Shown here piece after piece: positions 25,814-35,796 of a stretch of 64,000 nt of DNA. The position numbers were made by a program, and so were the translations under genes. The stretch's first letter is position 1. Every line of letters starts with the position of its first letter. Source of the stretch: Tenacibaculum jejuense (lineage in GTDB: Bacteria; Bacteroidota; Bacteroidia; Flavobacteriales; Flavobacteriaceae). A model generated the notes under the pieces. It had not been told where the DNA came from. It did no database searches and was given only the letters and a program-made list of their open reading frames with translations. The stretch lies in contig NZ_LT899436.1 in the NCBI RefSeq assembly GCF_900198195.1, positions 2,385,001 through 2,449,000 of the forward strand. The letters run 5' to 3'.

Positions 25814-26905
25814 TTATACATTAAATCTAAAGTGCATCACATCACCATCAGCAACAACATATTCCTTACCTTCTACTCTAACTTTACCAGCTTCTTTCAC
25901 TTTAGCTTCACTTCCATATTCTTCATAATCGCTATAGCTAATAGTTTCTGCACGAATAAATCCTTTTTCAAAATCTGTATGAATTACTCCCGCTGCTTGT
26001 GGTGCAGTAGCTCCAACAGGAATTGTCCAAGCTCTAACTTCTTTTTCTCCTGCTGTGAAATATGTTTGTAAATCTAACAATTTATATGCAGAACGAATTA
26101 AACGAGAAACACCTGGCTCTTCTAATCCAATATCTGTTAAGAACATTTGACGCTCTTCATAATCTTCTAACTCAGCAATATCTGCTTCAGTAGCAACAGC
26201 CAAAACAATAATCTCTGCTTCTTCATCTTTTACTTCTTCTCTAACCTTTTCTACATATGCATTTCCATCTTTAGCAGAAGATTCATCTACATTACATACA
26301 TATAAAACTGGTTTTGCAGTAATAAACTGCATAGATTTTACTAACTCTTCTTCTTTTTCTGTGAATTCTATTGTACGAACAGATTTTCCAGCTAATAAAA
26401 CTTCTTGAATTTTTTCTAATAAAGCTAGTTCTGCCTGTGCTTCTTTATTTCCTGTTTTCGCAGCTCTTTTAACTTTTTCTAGTCTCTTTTCAACTGCTTC
26501 TAAATCTTTTAATTGTAATTCAATATCGATAGTTTCTTTATCGCGAATTGGATCAACAGAACCATCTACATGTACAATATTATCGTTATCAAAACATCTC
26601 AATACATGTAAAATAGCGTCCGTTTCTCTAATATTTGCTAAGAATTGGTTTCCTAAACCTTCTCCTTTACTTGCTCCTCTTACCAATCCAGCAATATCAA
26701 CAATTTCTACTGTAGCAGGAATAACTTTTTCAGGATTAACTAATTCTTCTAACTTTTCTAATCTATGATCAGGTACATTTACAACTCCTAAATTTGGTTC
26801 TATAGTACAGAATGGAAAGTTTGCACTTTGTGCTTTAGCGTTTGATAAACAATTAAATAAAGTTGATTTTCCAACATTAGGTAATCCTACAATTCCAGCT
26901 TTCAT
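25814..26905 (-). CDS. ychF: Redox-regulated ATPase YchF (OBG family)
   Basis: 363 aa, standard length. G1 GLPNVGKST, the switch region with SANFPFCTIEPN, G3 DIAGLVRGASKGEGLGN and the altered G4 (NVDES) that makes YchF prefer ATP. The C-terminal TGS-like domain ends with the family block VVADGDVMHFRFNV. Ribosome-associated translation factor linked to oxidative-stress responses. Upstream on the minus strand a -7 box TATATTTG lies at 26943-26936. Confidence 0.97.
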   Translation of the reverse strand: MKAGIVGLPNVGKSTLFNCLSNAKAQSANFPFCTIEPNLGVVNVPDHRLEKLEELVNPEKVIPATVEIVDIAGLVRGASKGEGLGNQFLANIRETDAILHVLRCFDNDNIVHVDGSVDPIRDKETIDIELQLKDLEAVEKRLEKVKRAAKTGNKEAQAELALLEKIQEVLLAGKSVRTIEFTEKEEELVKSMQFITAKPVLYVCNVDESSAKDGNAYVEKVREEVKDEEAEIIVLAVATEADIAELEDYEERQMFLTDIGLEEPGVSRLIRSAYKLLDLQTYFTAGEKEVRAWTIPVGATAPQAAGVIHTDFEKGFIRAETISYSDYEEYGSEAKVKEAGKVRVEGKEYVVADGDVMHFRFNV

Positions 26906-27045
26906 TTAGTATAAATTGATATTTTTTTGCGTTTGCAAATATAGCACAATACTTTACTTTTTAAGGTCTTTATACTTAAAAAGCTAGATGGATTCTTTTT
27001 TAAATTAAACCAATTTTTTAATTTAGACGCTTAACCTGTTATTTA

Positions 27046-27612
27046 ATGAACCAAATATCTGATGAAACTTTGTGGAAATCTTTAAAAGAAGGAGATCTTA
27101 AATCGTTCTCTGTGCTTTTTAAAAAATTCTACCCCTCATTACATAGTTATGGTTTAAAAATTTCTAAAGATGAAGCTTTAACCGAAGATGCTTTACAAGA
27201 TTTTTTTGTGTACATATATGAGCATAAAAAAAACCTTAGCGATCTTCAATCTATTGCTCCTTACTTATTTGCTTCCTTCAGAAGATTTATTATTAAGAAA
27301 ATTAGTAAAACAAAAAAATATACAATTATTAGAAACATCGACACTAATATTGTAGACATAAGTTTCACTCCCGAAGAATTTATAACCAAACAAGAATCCC
27401 TAACATTTAGGAATAAAAATTTAGCAAAATTGATTAATCAACTCCCAAAAAGGCAAAAAGAAGTTATTTATTTAAAGTTCAATTGTGACTTTAAACCTAC
27501 TGAAATTGCTGAGACTATGGGGATAAATTATCAAAGTGTTATTAATACTTTACACAAGGCCATAAAAAATCTTAGAGAAGAAGAAAGCATTGTTAAATTA
27601 TTAAATTCATAA
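27046..27612 (+). CDS. ECF sigma factor (FecI-like)
   Basis: 188 aa. Region 2 (FKKFYPSLHSYGLKISKDEALTEDALQDFFVYIYEH) and region 4 (LPKRQKEVIYLKFNCDFKPTEIAETMGINYQSVINTLHKAIKNLRE) are complete. In Bacteroidota such sigma factors pair with a FecR anti-sigma and a TonB receptor with an STN domain; exactly that pair follows. It should transcribe the downstream receptor genes after a surface signal. Confidence 0.93.
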   Translation: MNQISDETLWKSLKEGDLKSFSVLFKKFYPSLHSYGLKISKDEALTEDALQDFFVYIYEHKKNLSDLQSIAPYLFASFRRFIIKKISKTKKYTIIRNIDTNIVDISFTPEEFITKQESLTFRNKNLAKLINQLPKRQKEVIYLKFNCDFKPTEIAETMGINYQSVINTLHKAIKNLREEESIVKLLNS

Positions 27613-27670
27613 ATTTGCATACTTAAAAGAGTATATTTCATAATTTATATGCTTTTAATAGTAAAATACG

Positions 27671-27687
27671 TAGTGTACTTTACACTA
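27671..27687. promoter_or_regulatory. Inverted repeat between sigma and anti-sigma genes
   Basis: TAGTGTA-CTT-TACACTA, perfect 7-bp arms, nine bases before the FecR start. It may be an operator, a short mRNA hairpin modulating translation of FecR, or chance. No T run follows, so it is not a terminator. Confidence 0.4.
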
Positions 27688-27695
27688 TTAATTTA

Positions 27696-28688
27696 ATGAG
27701 AGATAAGAAATACCATACAATTCAAGATTTATTAGAGGACAAATCCTTTAACAATTGGGCTTTAGATACTGCTGTTACTGAAGACTCTTTTTGGGATGCA
27801 TGGGTAAAAGAAAGTGCTACAAATACGAATCTGGCAGCCGAAGCTAAAGATATTATTGTAGGAATTAATTTTAAACAAGAAACAGTTTCTAAAGAAAAAG
27901 TAGATGCTGAATGGGAAAAATTAGAAGCTAAACTTCAAAAGAAGAAAAATTCAACAAAAAATAAGAGAACTTTTAAGTTGAATTATCTTTCTGCTGCTGC
28001 TTCACTCCTATTACTTGTTTCTTTGAGCGTATTTGTATATACTAACTTTTCTACTATTACTCACAAAACAGCTTATGGAGAAATGTTAGATGTTTCTTTA
28101 AAAGATGGATCTATAGTTACATTAAACTCAAATTCATCTATAAGTTTCAAAAAAAATAATCCAAGAAATATAAAGCTATCTGGAGAAGCTTATTTTAAAG
28201 TTGAAAAAGATTTAGCTAAACAAGCTAAGTTTAAAGTTACCACTAAAGACTTAATCGTTGAAGTTTATGGTACACAATTCAATGTAAAAACTTCTGAAGA
28301 TAAAACTAATGTGTTTTTAGAAGAAGGAAGTGTTTTACTAAACTTGAATAATGGAAAAGCTCAAAAAATGATTCCTGGAAATTATATCGAGTATTCTTCC
28401 TTAGCCAAAAAAATTGTTGTTAATGAAAACAATAATACAACTGATGATCATATTTCATGGAAAAACGGAAATCTAATTTTCGACAATGCAACTCTAGAAG
28501 AAGCTTTAGCTAAAGTATCTGAAAACTATGGTGTTAAATTTAAATACAACAAAGCCGAGACAAAAGATATTTTAATTACTGGTAAAGTGCCTACAACAGA
28601 TCTTGAAATTTGCTTAAACGCGATAAAAAAGTCTACAAACATTAAAATTCAAAAAGAAAATAGTATACTAGTAGTTTATAAAAATTAA
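27696..28688 (+). CDS. FecR-family anti-sigma factor
   Basis: 330 aa. Cytoplasmic N-terminus of about 100 residues that should bind the sigma factor, one membrane helix (LSAAASLLLLVSLSVFVYTN, about 100-119), then the periplasmic FecR domain with the typical YGEMLDVSLKDGSIVTLNSNSSI and GEAYFKVEKD blocks, and a C-terminal STN-like end (LEEALAKVSENYGVKFKY). It keeps the sigma factor inactive until the receptor transduces a signal. Confidence 0.93.
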   Translation: MRDKKYHTIQDLLEDKSFNNWALDTAVTEDSFWDAWVKESATNTNLAAEAKDIIVGINFKQETVSKEKVDAEWEKLEAKLQKKKNSTKNKRTFKLNYLSAAASLLLLVSLSVFVYTNFSTITHKTAYGEMLDVSLKDGSIVTLNSNSSISFKKNNPRNIKLSGEAYFKVEKDLAKQAKFKVTTKDLIVEVYGTQFNVKTSEDKTNVFLEEGSVLLNLNNGKAQKMIPGNYIEYSSLAKKIVVNENNNTTDDHISWKNGNLIFDNATLEEALAKVSENYGVKFKYNKAETKDILITGKVPTTDLEICLNAIKKSTNIKIQKENSILVVYKN

Positions 28689-28702
28689 CCAAACTATTTT
28701 TA

Positions 28703-31642
28703 ATGCTATACAGAAACACTTATCGCCAATTTTCTAATGTATTGGTGTTTCTTTTCATTAATGTATTACATCTCTATAGTCAAGAACCTAATTATATTCC
28801 TTTAGCAGATGCTTTAGAAAATATTAGTGACAAACATGATATATATTTCACCTACAATCCTTTGATCATTAAAACGGATAAAGTTGATATTACTCCTTTT
28901 CAAAATCTCTCCTTAAAACAATCTATTACTTTATTAAAAAAAGTTACTTCATATAAAATTGAGTATTTAGGAAATAAATATTACGTGATTTTTAAACCAG
29001 ATAAAAATTATGCTTATAATGATTCTACAACTAGATTTAAAGATGATTCAGAGAAAAATATTGATAGTATTAAACAAATCAATTTTGAAAAAAGAGTAAT
29101 TGTTAGAGGGATTGTTTTAGATGAATATTACAATCCTATTCACAAAGCTAATGTTACAGAAAACAACACTAAAAACGGAACCATAACAAGACGTGATGGG
29201 AGTTTTGAATTAAAACTCATGAAAAATAATCCTTTAATGATTTCTCATGTAGGTTTTACAAATGAAATGATTTTTCCAAATCAAAATTACATCCAAGTTG
29301 TTTTAAAGTCTGGTGTACAATTAGATGAAGTTTTTATTGTTGGGTCAAGAAATTCGAAACGACAAAAAATAGATTCTCCTGTTTCTACAGAAGTTATAAA
29401 TGTAAAATCAGTAATTAAGAAAAGTGAACTTTTAGAAGTGAATCAACTTATCCAAACTGAAATTCCCTCTTTTAATGCTACCAAACAATCAGGTTCAGAC
29501 GGAGCAGATCACATAATTCCTGCAACATACAGAGGATTAGGTCCAGATCAAACTCTAGTTCTTATCAACGGAAAAAGAAGACATCAAACATCTTTAATCA
29601 ATTTATACGGAACACGAGGTCGAGGAAATTCTGGAACTGATTTAAATACAATTCCTACTTCTGCTATTAAAAGAATAGAAGTTTTAAAAGACGGAGCTTC
29701 TGCTCAATACGGTTCAGATGCAATTGCTGGAGTTATTAATATCGTATTAAATGATAATCCTAATGAAACCAATATTAACTCCACTTTCGGTTTTTACAAT
29801 GCAAATAATAATAAAGATGCAACTAAAAAAGGTATCGATGGTTTAACTTTTAAAACTGAAGTAAATTATGGAGCACCAATTAAAAAGAATGGTTTTGTAA
29901 ACTTATCTGCAGAGTTTTTAACCAAAGGACATACATTTAGACAAGGAACTGTTATTAGAGAAAATTATGGTGATGCAGCAGTAACAAGTAGTAGTGTTTT
30001 TTTTAATGCGGAAATTCCTATTTCTAATTCAATAAAAGCCTATACAAATGGTGGTTACAACTTTAAAAACACAGATGCATATGCTTTTACTAGATCTTTT
30101 GATAGCGAAAGAAATGTTCAAGCTATTTTTCCAGATGGATTTAATCCTTTAATTACTACTAATATTTCTGATAAATCTTTTACTCTTGGATTTAAGGGAA
30201 AAATAAATGGATGGAATGTAGATTTTAGCAATAGCTATGGAAACAATTATTTTCATTATTTCATTAAAGAAACGCTAAATGCAACATTACTAGAAAACTC
30301 TCCAAATGAATTTGACGCTGGTGGACATAGTTTGAATCAAAACACGACAAATATTGATTTAACCAGACAGTTTTCCGGTGTTTTAGAAGGTTTACACATC
30401 GCTTTAGGTTTGGAAAATAAAATTGAAAACTATAAAATTTTTGCTGGTGAACCTTTTTCATATGAATCTTATGATCTCAATGGAAATGTGATCACAAACA
30501 ATACACCAACAAACTTAATTCCTACATTTAATGGAATTGTAAGACCTGGTGGCTCTCAAGGATTTCCTGGTTATGCTCCTATTAACGAAGTTGATCGAAC
30601 TAGAACTAGTTTTAGTTTTTATTTAGATGGTGAAATTGACATTACCAAAAAATGGATTTTAGCAGCAGCAATTCGTTATGAAAACTACAGTGATTTCGGT
30701 AATTCTTTTAACACTAAAATCGCTTCAAATCTCAAAATAACTCCAAAATCTAATTTTAGATTTTCCTTTAGTACAGGATTTAGAGCTCCATCTTTAGCAC
30801 AAATTTATTACAATTTAAAATTCACTAATTATATTGATAATGTTCCTACAGAATCATTTTTAATAGCCAATAATAATCCCATAACACGACAATTTGGAAT
30901 ACAAAAATTAAAAGAAGAAAAAGCTCAAAATTATAGTTTAGGATATCATCATAGGTTTTCAAATAATTTGAGTTTTTCACTAGATGCTTATCATATTTTT
31001 ATTAAAGATCGAATTATTTTAAGTGGAAATTTTGATGCTTCTTTATTGAACACAGATGCAGAAAACGTTCAATTTTTTGCAAACGGGGTTAGTACAAACA
31101 CTTTTGGAATTGATTTTAAATTAAATTGGTTAAAGAATTGGGATAATTCAAGTGTAAACTTCAACTTAACTGGTAATGTAAATGACATGGAAATTACCCG
31201 AATTAATTATGAAAATTTAAACCCTGAAACATTCTTCGGTATTAGAGAACAGTTTTTTTTAAAAGCATCAGCTCCAGATTATAAAATTATTTTAAATTCA
31301 ATTTTTACAACAGGAAAGTTTTCAATTAGTAATACATTAACTCAATTTAGTAGCTTACAACTTGTCGATTGGCAAATTAATAATCCCATAAGTGAATATA
31401 ACAACTCTTCAGAAGAACGGTTAAAAGCTTCTATAGACAATTACGATGCAAAACTTACCTTAGATACACATTTTACATACAATTTCAATAAAAATTTTTC
31501 TTTCCAAATTGGGGCGAATAACTTATTCAACACCTATCCTACTGTACAAGGCGAAAATACTGATAGTGGAGGTTTATGGGATGCTGTTCAAATGGGAACA
31601 AACGGAGCCTTTTATTACAGTAAAATTTTAGCTAAGTTTTAA
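28703..31642 (+). CDS. TonB-dependent receptor with STN signalling domain (FecA-like)
   Basis: 979 aa. Signal region 1-26, STN domain about 28-90 (LADALENISDKHDIYFTYNP...), a carboxypeptidase-regulatory-like domain about 130-205, a TonB box-like GVQLDEVFIVGSRN, a plug (IKRIEVLKDGASAQYGSDAIAGVINIVL) and a long barrel ending YSKILAKF. The STN domain allows contact with FecR, so it is the sensor of the cassette. No SusD gene is near, so the ligand is more likely a siderophore-, vitamin- or peptide-type molecule than a glycan; ligand unknown. Confidence 0.93.
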   Translation: MLYRNTYRQFSNVLVFLFINVLHLYSQEPNYIPLADALENISDKHDIYFTYNPLIIKTDKVDITPFQNLSLKQSITLLKKVTSYKIEYLGNKYYVIFKPDKNYAYNDSTTRFKDDSEKNIDSIKQINFEKRVIVRGIVLDEYYNPIHKANVTENNTKNGTITRRDGSFELKLMKNNPLMISHVGFTNEMIFPNQNYIQVVLKSGVQLDEVFIVGSRNSKRQKIDSPVSTEVINVKSVIKKSELLEVNQLIQTEIPSFNATKQSGSDGADHIIPATYRGLGPDQTLVLINGKRRHQTSLINLYGTRGRGNSGTDLNTIPTSAIKRIEVLKDGASAQYGSDAIAGVINIVLNDNPNETNINSTFGFYNANNNKDATKKGIDGLTFKTEVNYGAPIKKNGFVNLSAEFLTKGHTFRQGTVIRENYGDAAVTSSSVFFNAEIPISNSIKAYTNGGYNFKNTDAYAFTRSFDSERNVQAIFPDGFNPLITTNISDKSFTLGFKGKINGWNVDFSNSYGNNYFHYFIKETLNATLLENSPNEFDAGGHSLNQNTTNIDLTRQFSGVLEGLHIALGLENKIENYKIFAGEPFSYESYDLNGNVITNNTPTNLIPTFNGIVRPGGSQGFPGYAPINEVDRTRTSFSFYLDGEIDITKKWILAAAIRYENYSDFGNSFNTKIASNLKITPKSNFRFSFSTGFRAPSLAQIYYNLKFTNYIDNVPTESFLIANNNPITRQFGIQKLKEEKAQNYSLGYHHRFSNNLSFSLDAYHIFIKDRIILSGNFDASLLNTDAENVQFFANGVSTNTFGIDFKLNWLKNWDNSSVNFNLTGNVNDMEITRINYENLNPETFFGIREQFFLKASAPDYKIILNSIFTTGKFSISNTLTQFSSLQLVDWQINNPISEYNNSSEERLKASIDNYDAKLTLDTHFTYNFNKNFSFQIGANNLFNTYPTVQGENTDSGGLWDAVQMGTNGAFYYSKILAKF

Positions 31643-31762
31643 ATTTCTCTTAAAATTTAGAGTATAAAAAAACATAGAATTACTTAAGCATAGTATAACA
31701 GAACTGTTAATTAACCAAATAATTAACAAATAAAAACTTAAAATAAACTAATTCATTTAATT

Positions 31763-34513
31763 ATGCTGAAAACAAAATTATGTTTTTTACTTACTCTTAT
31801 TTGTGGAGTAATGTATGCTCAAACAAAAATTTCAGGAAAGGTTGTAGACTCAACCAATGAACCTTTACCTGGGGCAAGTGTAGTAGAAAAAGGAACCAGT
31901 AATGGTACTTCTACCAACTTTGACGGATTATTCGAGCTTACTGTAGCTGATAATGCTACGCTTGTAGTAAGTTTTACTGGTTATGAAACTACTGAAGTTT
32001 CTGTAAATGGAAAAACAAACTTTACTATCGTTTTAAAAGATGGTGTACAATTAGATGAAGTTGTAATCACTGGATCTAGAACACCAGTAAGAAGTAATAT
32101 TGCTAGTCCGTTACCAATAGATATTGTAGGTGTAAAAGAATTACAATCTACAGGACAAGCTACTTTTGATAAAACATTACAGTATAAAATACCTTCTTTT
32201 AATACTGTACAAACTCCTGTTAATGATGCAACTTCGCTATTAGATCCTTACGAAATTAGAAACTTAGGACCAAGTAGAACTTTAATTCTAATTAACGGAA
32301 AACGTAAAAACTTAAGTTCATTATTATACACACAAACTTCACCAGGTCGTGGTGAAACTGGTGCAGATATTTCAGGAATTCCTATTGATGCTATTAAAAC
32401 AATACAAGTTTTAAGAGATGGAGCTTCTGCTCAATATGGTTCTGATGCAATTGCTGGTGTAATGAACGTTATTTTAAAAGATGATTATGCTAATTCTTCT
32501 GCAACTTTTAGAGCTGGAATTACTGGTGAAGGTGACGGAGAAATGATTGGTGTTAGTATTAATGGTGGTGATGAGATTGGAGACGACAAAGGTTTTATCA
32601 ATTATACTATAGATGTTTCTAAAACTGCTTTAGCTAATAGACCTGGAACAGTAAATGCTGAAGGAGAGTTTGCTGATTTTGGTGGTGCTAGACCTGGAGA
32701 AACTTTAGCTGATGTTCGTGAATTTCTATCTAGAAGACCAGATGCAGGTAACATTAATGGTTCACCTGAAACAAGTGCAGCAAAATTCTTAATTAACGGT
32801 AGTTTTAAAACTGCTAAAGACAAAGATTTATATTTTAATGCAGCTTATGTTTATAAAAAAGTAAACAGTTTTGCAAACTATAGAACACCATATTGGAGAG
32901 ATATTCAAGATTTTCCTTATTTAGGTTTATTCTTCCCAGGTGCTAATCCAACTAATACTGGAACATATACAGATGCATTAGGAACATCTTTTAATGGAAA
33001 TGGTTATGATGGTTATCTTCCAACTTTTGAAGGTGACTTAGCTGATTACAACGCTACTTTAGGATTAAAAGGAAAAATTAACGGTTGGAATACAGATGCT
33101 AGTATAACTGTTGGTGGAAATAGACAAACATATTTAGTAAATAACTCACATAACAGAGCTGAAATTTTAGATGCTAATGGTGAATATGTATACAGACAAA
33201 ATAGTCCTATTAGCTTCCAACCAGGTGGAACAGCTTTTAATCATATTGTAGGAAATATTGATATTTCAAAAATCATTAATGATAAATTATCTTTTGCAAT
33301 TGGTACGGAGGTAAGAGGAGAATTCTTTGATATTCTTGAAGGACAATTATCTTCTTATGAAGGAATCGGTGCAGATTCTTTTGCTGGTAATAGACCTGAA
33401 AATTCAGGTGAGTTTAGTCGTTATAATATTGGTGGATATGTTAGTGCTTCTTTTGATGCTACCGAAGATTTATTATTTGAAGGAACATTAAGAGCTGAAA
33501 ATTATAGTGATTTTGGTACTACATTTGTATGGAAAGCAAGTTCTCGCTACAAATTCTTAGATGATAAATATACTTTAAGAGCTTCTGTTTCTACTGGATT
33601 TAGAGCACCAACTTTACATCAAATTTACACACAAAAATCTCAATTCTCTTTTGTAGCTGGACAAGGAATTCAAGTTGTTGGTTTAGTTAACAATGTTTCT
33701 CCTCAAGCTCGTCAATTAGGAGTTCCAAAATTAAAAGCAGAAGAATCTACAAACTTTACTGTTGGTTTTGGTGCAAAACCTATAAAGAATTTAAGCTTCA
33801 CTGTAGATTATTATAATATTCAAATCGATGATAGAATTGTTTTAGGTAATGAAATTGATTTTAGCGGTACAGGGTTAGGATTAGGAACGTTAAGTTTCTT
33901 CTCAAATGCAATAGACACAAGAACTTCAGGAATAGATGTTGTTATTGGTTATAAAGGTATTGAATTAGGGGAAGGAAAACTTGGTTTAAATTTATCAGGA
34001 AACTATACTATTGAGAATGAAAGAACTGATAATAATGGTAGTCTTTTAGTAGATCAAACTCAAGAATCGTTATTATTTACTTCTCGTCCACAAACAAAAT
34101 GGATTTTAGGTGCCAATTATACTGTTAATAAATTCGACTTCAACATAGGAAATACGTACTTTGGTAAAACTACATTTCACCAAGCTGGTTTAGATTCTAA
34201 TTTAAGAACTGAATTTATTCCTAAAATCGTTACGGACTTAGGAATTAACTACAATGCAACTAAAAATATTACAATTGCAGCAAACATAAATAACATTTTT
34301 AATGTATTACCAGAGTGGGAATTCGTTGCAGAAAACCAAACTGGTCAAGATATTATTAATAGCACTGCTATTACTGCAACAGGTTTAACTCAAATTCAAA
34401 ATGAGGCGAACTTAATCACTTTTAATCAGCGTTACTCACAAATGACTTATGATGGTTACCATTTTAGTCAATTGGGAACTTTATTTAATTTATCAGTTAA
34501 TTATAGGTTCTAG
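31763..34513 (+). CDS. TonB-dependent receptor (no STN domain)
   Basis: 916 aa. Signal peptide 1-19 (CFLLTLICGVMYA), carboxypeptidase-regulatory-like domain about 21-95 (GKVVDSTNEPLPGASVVEKG), GVQLDEVVITGSR TonB-box region, plug with TIQVLRDGASAQYGSDAIAGVMNVIL and a barrel ending NLSVNYRF. It shares many barrel phrases with the receptor just upstream, including YENYSDFG/AENYSDFG and STGFRAP, so the two are paralogues from a tandem duplication that differ in the STN domain. Likely transports the same class of ligand. Confidence 0.93.
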   Translation: MLKTKLCFLLTLICGVMYAQTKISGKVVDSTNEPLPGASVVEKGTSNGTSTNFDGLFELTVADNATLVVSFTGYETTEVSVNGKTNFTIVLKDGVQLDEVVITGSRTPVRSNIASPLPIDIVGVKELQSTGQATFDKTLQYKIPSFNTVQTPVNDATSLLDPYEIRNLGPSRTLILINGKRKNLSSLLYTQTSPGRGETGADISGIPIDAIKTIQVLRDGASAQYGSDAIAGVMNVILKDDYANSSATFRAGITGEGDGEMIGVSINGGDEIGDDKGFINYTIDVSKTALANRPGTVNAEGEFADFGGARPGETLADVREFLSRRPDAGNINGSPETSAAKFLINGSFKTAKDKDLYFNAAYVYKKVNSFANYRTPYWRDIQDFPYLGLFFPGANPTNTGTYTDALGTSFNGNGYDGYLPTFEGDLADYNATLGLKGKINGWNTDASITVGGNRQTYLVNNSHNRAEILDANGEYVYRQNSPISFQPGGTAFNHIVGNIDISKIINDKLSFAIGTEVRGEFFDILEGQLSSYEGIGADSFAGNRPENSGEFSRYNIGGYVSASFDATEDLLFEGTLRAENYSDFGTTFVWKASSRYKFLDDKYTLRASVSTGFRAPTLHQIYTQKSQFSFVAGQGIQVVGLVNNVSPQARQLGVPKLKAEESTNFTVGFGAKPIKNLSFTVDYYNIQIDDRIVLGNEIDFSGTGLGLGTLSFFSNAIDTRTSGIDVVIGYKGIELGEGKLGLNLSGNYTIENERTDNNGSLLVDQTQESLLFTSRPQTKWILGANYTVNKFDFNIGNTYFGKTTFHQAGLDSNLRTEFIPKIVTDLGINYNATKNITIAANINNIFNVLPEWEFVAENQTGQDIINSTAITATGLTQIQNEANLITFNQRYSQMTYDGYHFSQLGTLFNLSVNYRF

Positions 34514-34533
34514 TAATAATCCCTCTAACTTTA

Positions 34534-34565
34534 AAATGCTACTTTTATGAAGTAGCATTTTTTTA
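34534..34565 (+). terminator. Intrinsic terminator after the second receptor
   Basis: Stem AAATGCTACTT / AAGTAGCATTT with a four-to-five-base loop, then seven T. It closes the sigma-FecR-receptor unit. Confidence 0.85.
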
Positions 34566-34582
34566 TTCTCAATCATCTATCT

Positions 34583-35326
34583 ATGCAAAGTTTATATTCT
34601 AATGGTTTAGAAAACATCTATGATGAAATGTATCAAACCTTTATCAATTATGAGGAAGAATTTCAATTTTACTCAAAAATTATCAAAAAACACAATAAAG
34701 AAAATGTATTAGAAATTGGTTGTGGTTCTGGTCATTTAGCAAAACATTTTATTCATTCTACAATCGATTACAACGGTATGGATTTAAGTAATGATATGGT
34801 TAAACTATCACAAAAGAGAAATCCAACAGGTACTTTTCATAAAGGTGATATGACCAATTTTTATTTAAATAAAACTTTTGATAGTGTAATCATTACAGCT
34901 AGAACAACTAGTTACTTATTGAATAATGTTTCAGTACAAAAAGCTATAAAAAACATTTATAGCCATCTAGATAAAAAAGGAATATTTTGCTTCGATTTTA
35001 TAGATGCAAACCGTTTTTTTAAACTAATAAAAGATGGAAAAACAATTATTCACAATGCAGAAACAAGAAATACAACATATTCAAGAACTAGTTTTATGAA
35101 ACCTAAGATTACCAAAGAGAATTTTATGTTTCAATGGGATGCAAAATATTATGAAATTAAAAATAAAAATCACACGCTTATCACTGAAGATCAATCTGAA
35201 GTTCGTGCTTTTACAATAAATGAATGGCAATTATTTCTGGAGATAAATAATTTTACAGTTTTAGAAATAATTGATAGAAAGAGTTACGCATTCGATACGT
35301 ATGTCGTTGTAGCTCAAAAACAATAA
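34583..35326 (+). CDS. Class I SAM-dependent methyltransferase
   Basis: 247 aa. Motif I VLEIGCGSGHLAK (about 46-58), an acidic end of beta-2 at NGMDLSNDMV and a motif at KGDMTNF typical of small-molecule class I methyltransferases (methyltransf_25 type). The target is unknown. Placed 17 bases after the terminator of the receptor operon, so probably a separate unit. Confidence 0.88.
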   Translation: MQSLYSNGLENIYDEMYQTFINYEEEFQFYSKIIKKHNKENVLEIGCGSGHLAKHFIHSTIDYNGMDLSNDMVKLSQKRNPTGTFHKGDMTNFYLNKTFDSVIITARTTSYLLNNVSVQKAIKNIYSHLDKKGIFCFDFIDANRFFKLIKDGKTIIHNAETRNTTYSRTSFMKPKITKENFMFQWDAKYYEIKNKNHTLITEDQSEVRAFTINEWQLFLEINNFTVLEIIDRKSYAFDTYVVVAQKQ

Positions 35327-35353
35327 AAAACCCAAACTAAGTGCTTGGGTTTC
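35325..35353. terminator. Bidirectional terminator between methyltransferase and ferredoxin
   Basis: Stem AACCCAA / TTGGGTT with a loop of nine bases. On the minus strand it is followed by six T, making it a good terminator for the ferredoxin gene; on the plus strand the T run is shorter. Confidence 0.75.
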
Positions 35354-35374
35354 ATAATTCTTAAAATTTAGAAT

Positions 35375-35725
35375 TTAATCGTTGTGCATAAATCGTTGTT
35401 TACCTAACAACTCTTCTTCTGTTTCTACGTTGTTTTCATCAGGAACACAACAATCAACAGGACAAACAGCAGCACATTGTGGCTCTTCATGAAATCCTTT
35501 ACATTCTGTACATTTATCTGCAACTATGTAATAAATTTCATCAGAAATTGGCTCCTGATCTTCATCTGCGTTTGCATTATTTCCGTTTGGTAAAACTATA
35601 TTTCCTTCTAAATCTGTACCATCTGCATATTTCCACTCTTCTGCTCCTTCGTATATTGCTGTATTTGGGCACTCAGGTTCACAAGCACCACAATTTATAC
35701 ATTCATCTGTTATAATAATCGCCAT
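35375..35725 (-). CDS. Ferredoxin with two 4Fe-4S clusters
   Basis: 116 aa. First cluster ligands C9, C12, C15, C19 ([12 protein letters not shown]); second set [22 protein letters not shown] with a longer spacer, as in the Azotobacter/Chromatium-type 2[4Fe-4S] ferredoxins. A long acidic insertion ([18 protein letters not shown]) lies between them. Soluble electron carrier. It is divergent from the acyl-CoA reductase gene at 35797, a pairing recalled from other Flavobacteriaceae; the physiological partner is unknown. Confidence 0.93.
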   Translation of the reverse strand: MAIIITDECINCGACEPECPNTAIYEGAEEWKYADGTDLEGNIVLPNGNNANADEDQEPISDEIYYIVADKCTECKGFHEEPQCAAVCPVDCCVPDENNVETEEELLGKQRFMHND

Positions 35726-35746
35726 AGCTAATCTATTTCAGTTTTG

Positions 35747-35754
35747 TAACTTTG
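35747..35754 (+). promoter_or_regulatory. -7 box for the acyl-CoA reductase gene
   Basis: TAACTTTG, a consensus -7 hexamer-type box, 42 bases before the ATG at 35797. No convincing TTG -33 element. Confidence 0.45.
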
Positions 35755-35796
35755 CTATCGCAAAAATAAAGCCAATTTAATTTAGAAACAATTTAA

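Noticed and set aside
28703..34513. SusC/SusD-type polysaccharide utilisation locus
   Set aside because: No SusD lipoprotein, glycoside hydrolase or sulfatase near the receptors; the sigma/FecR layout fits another ligand class.
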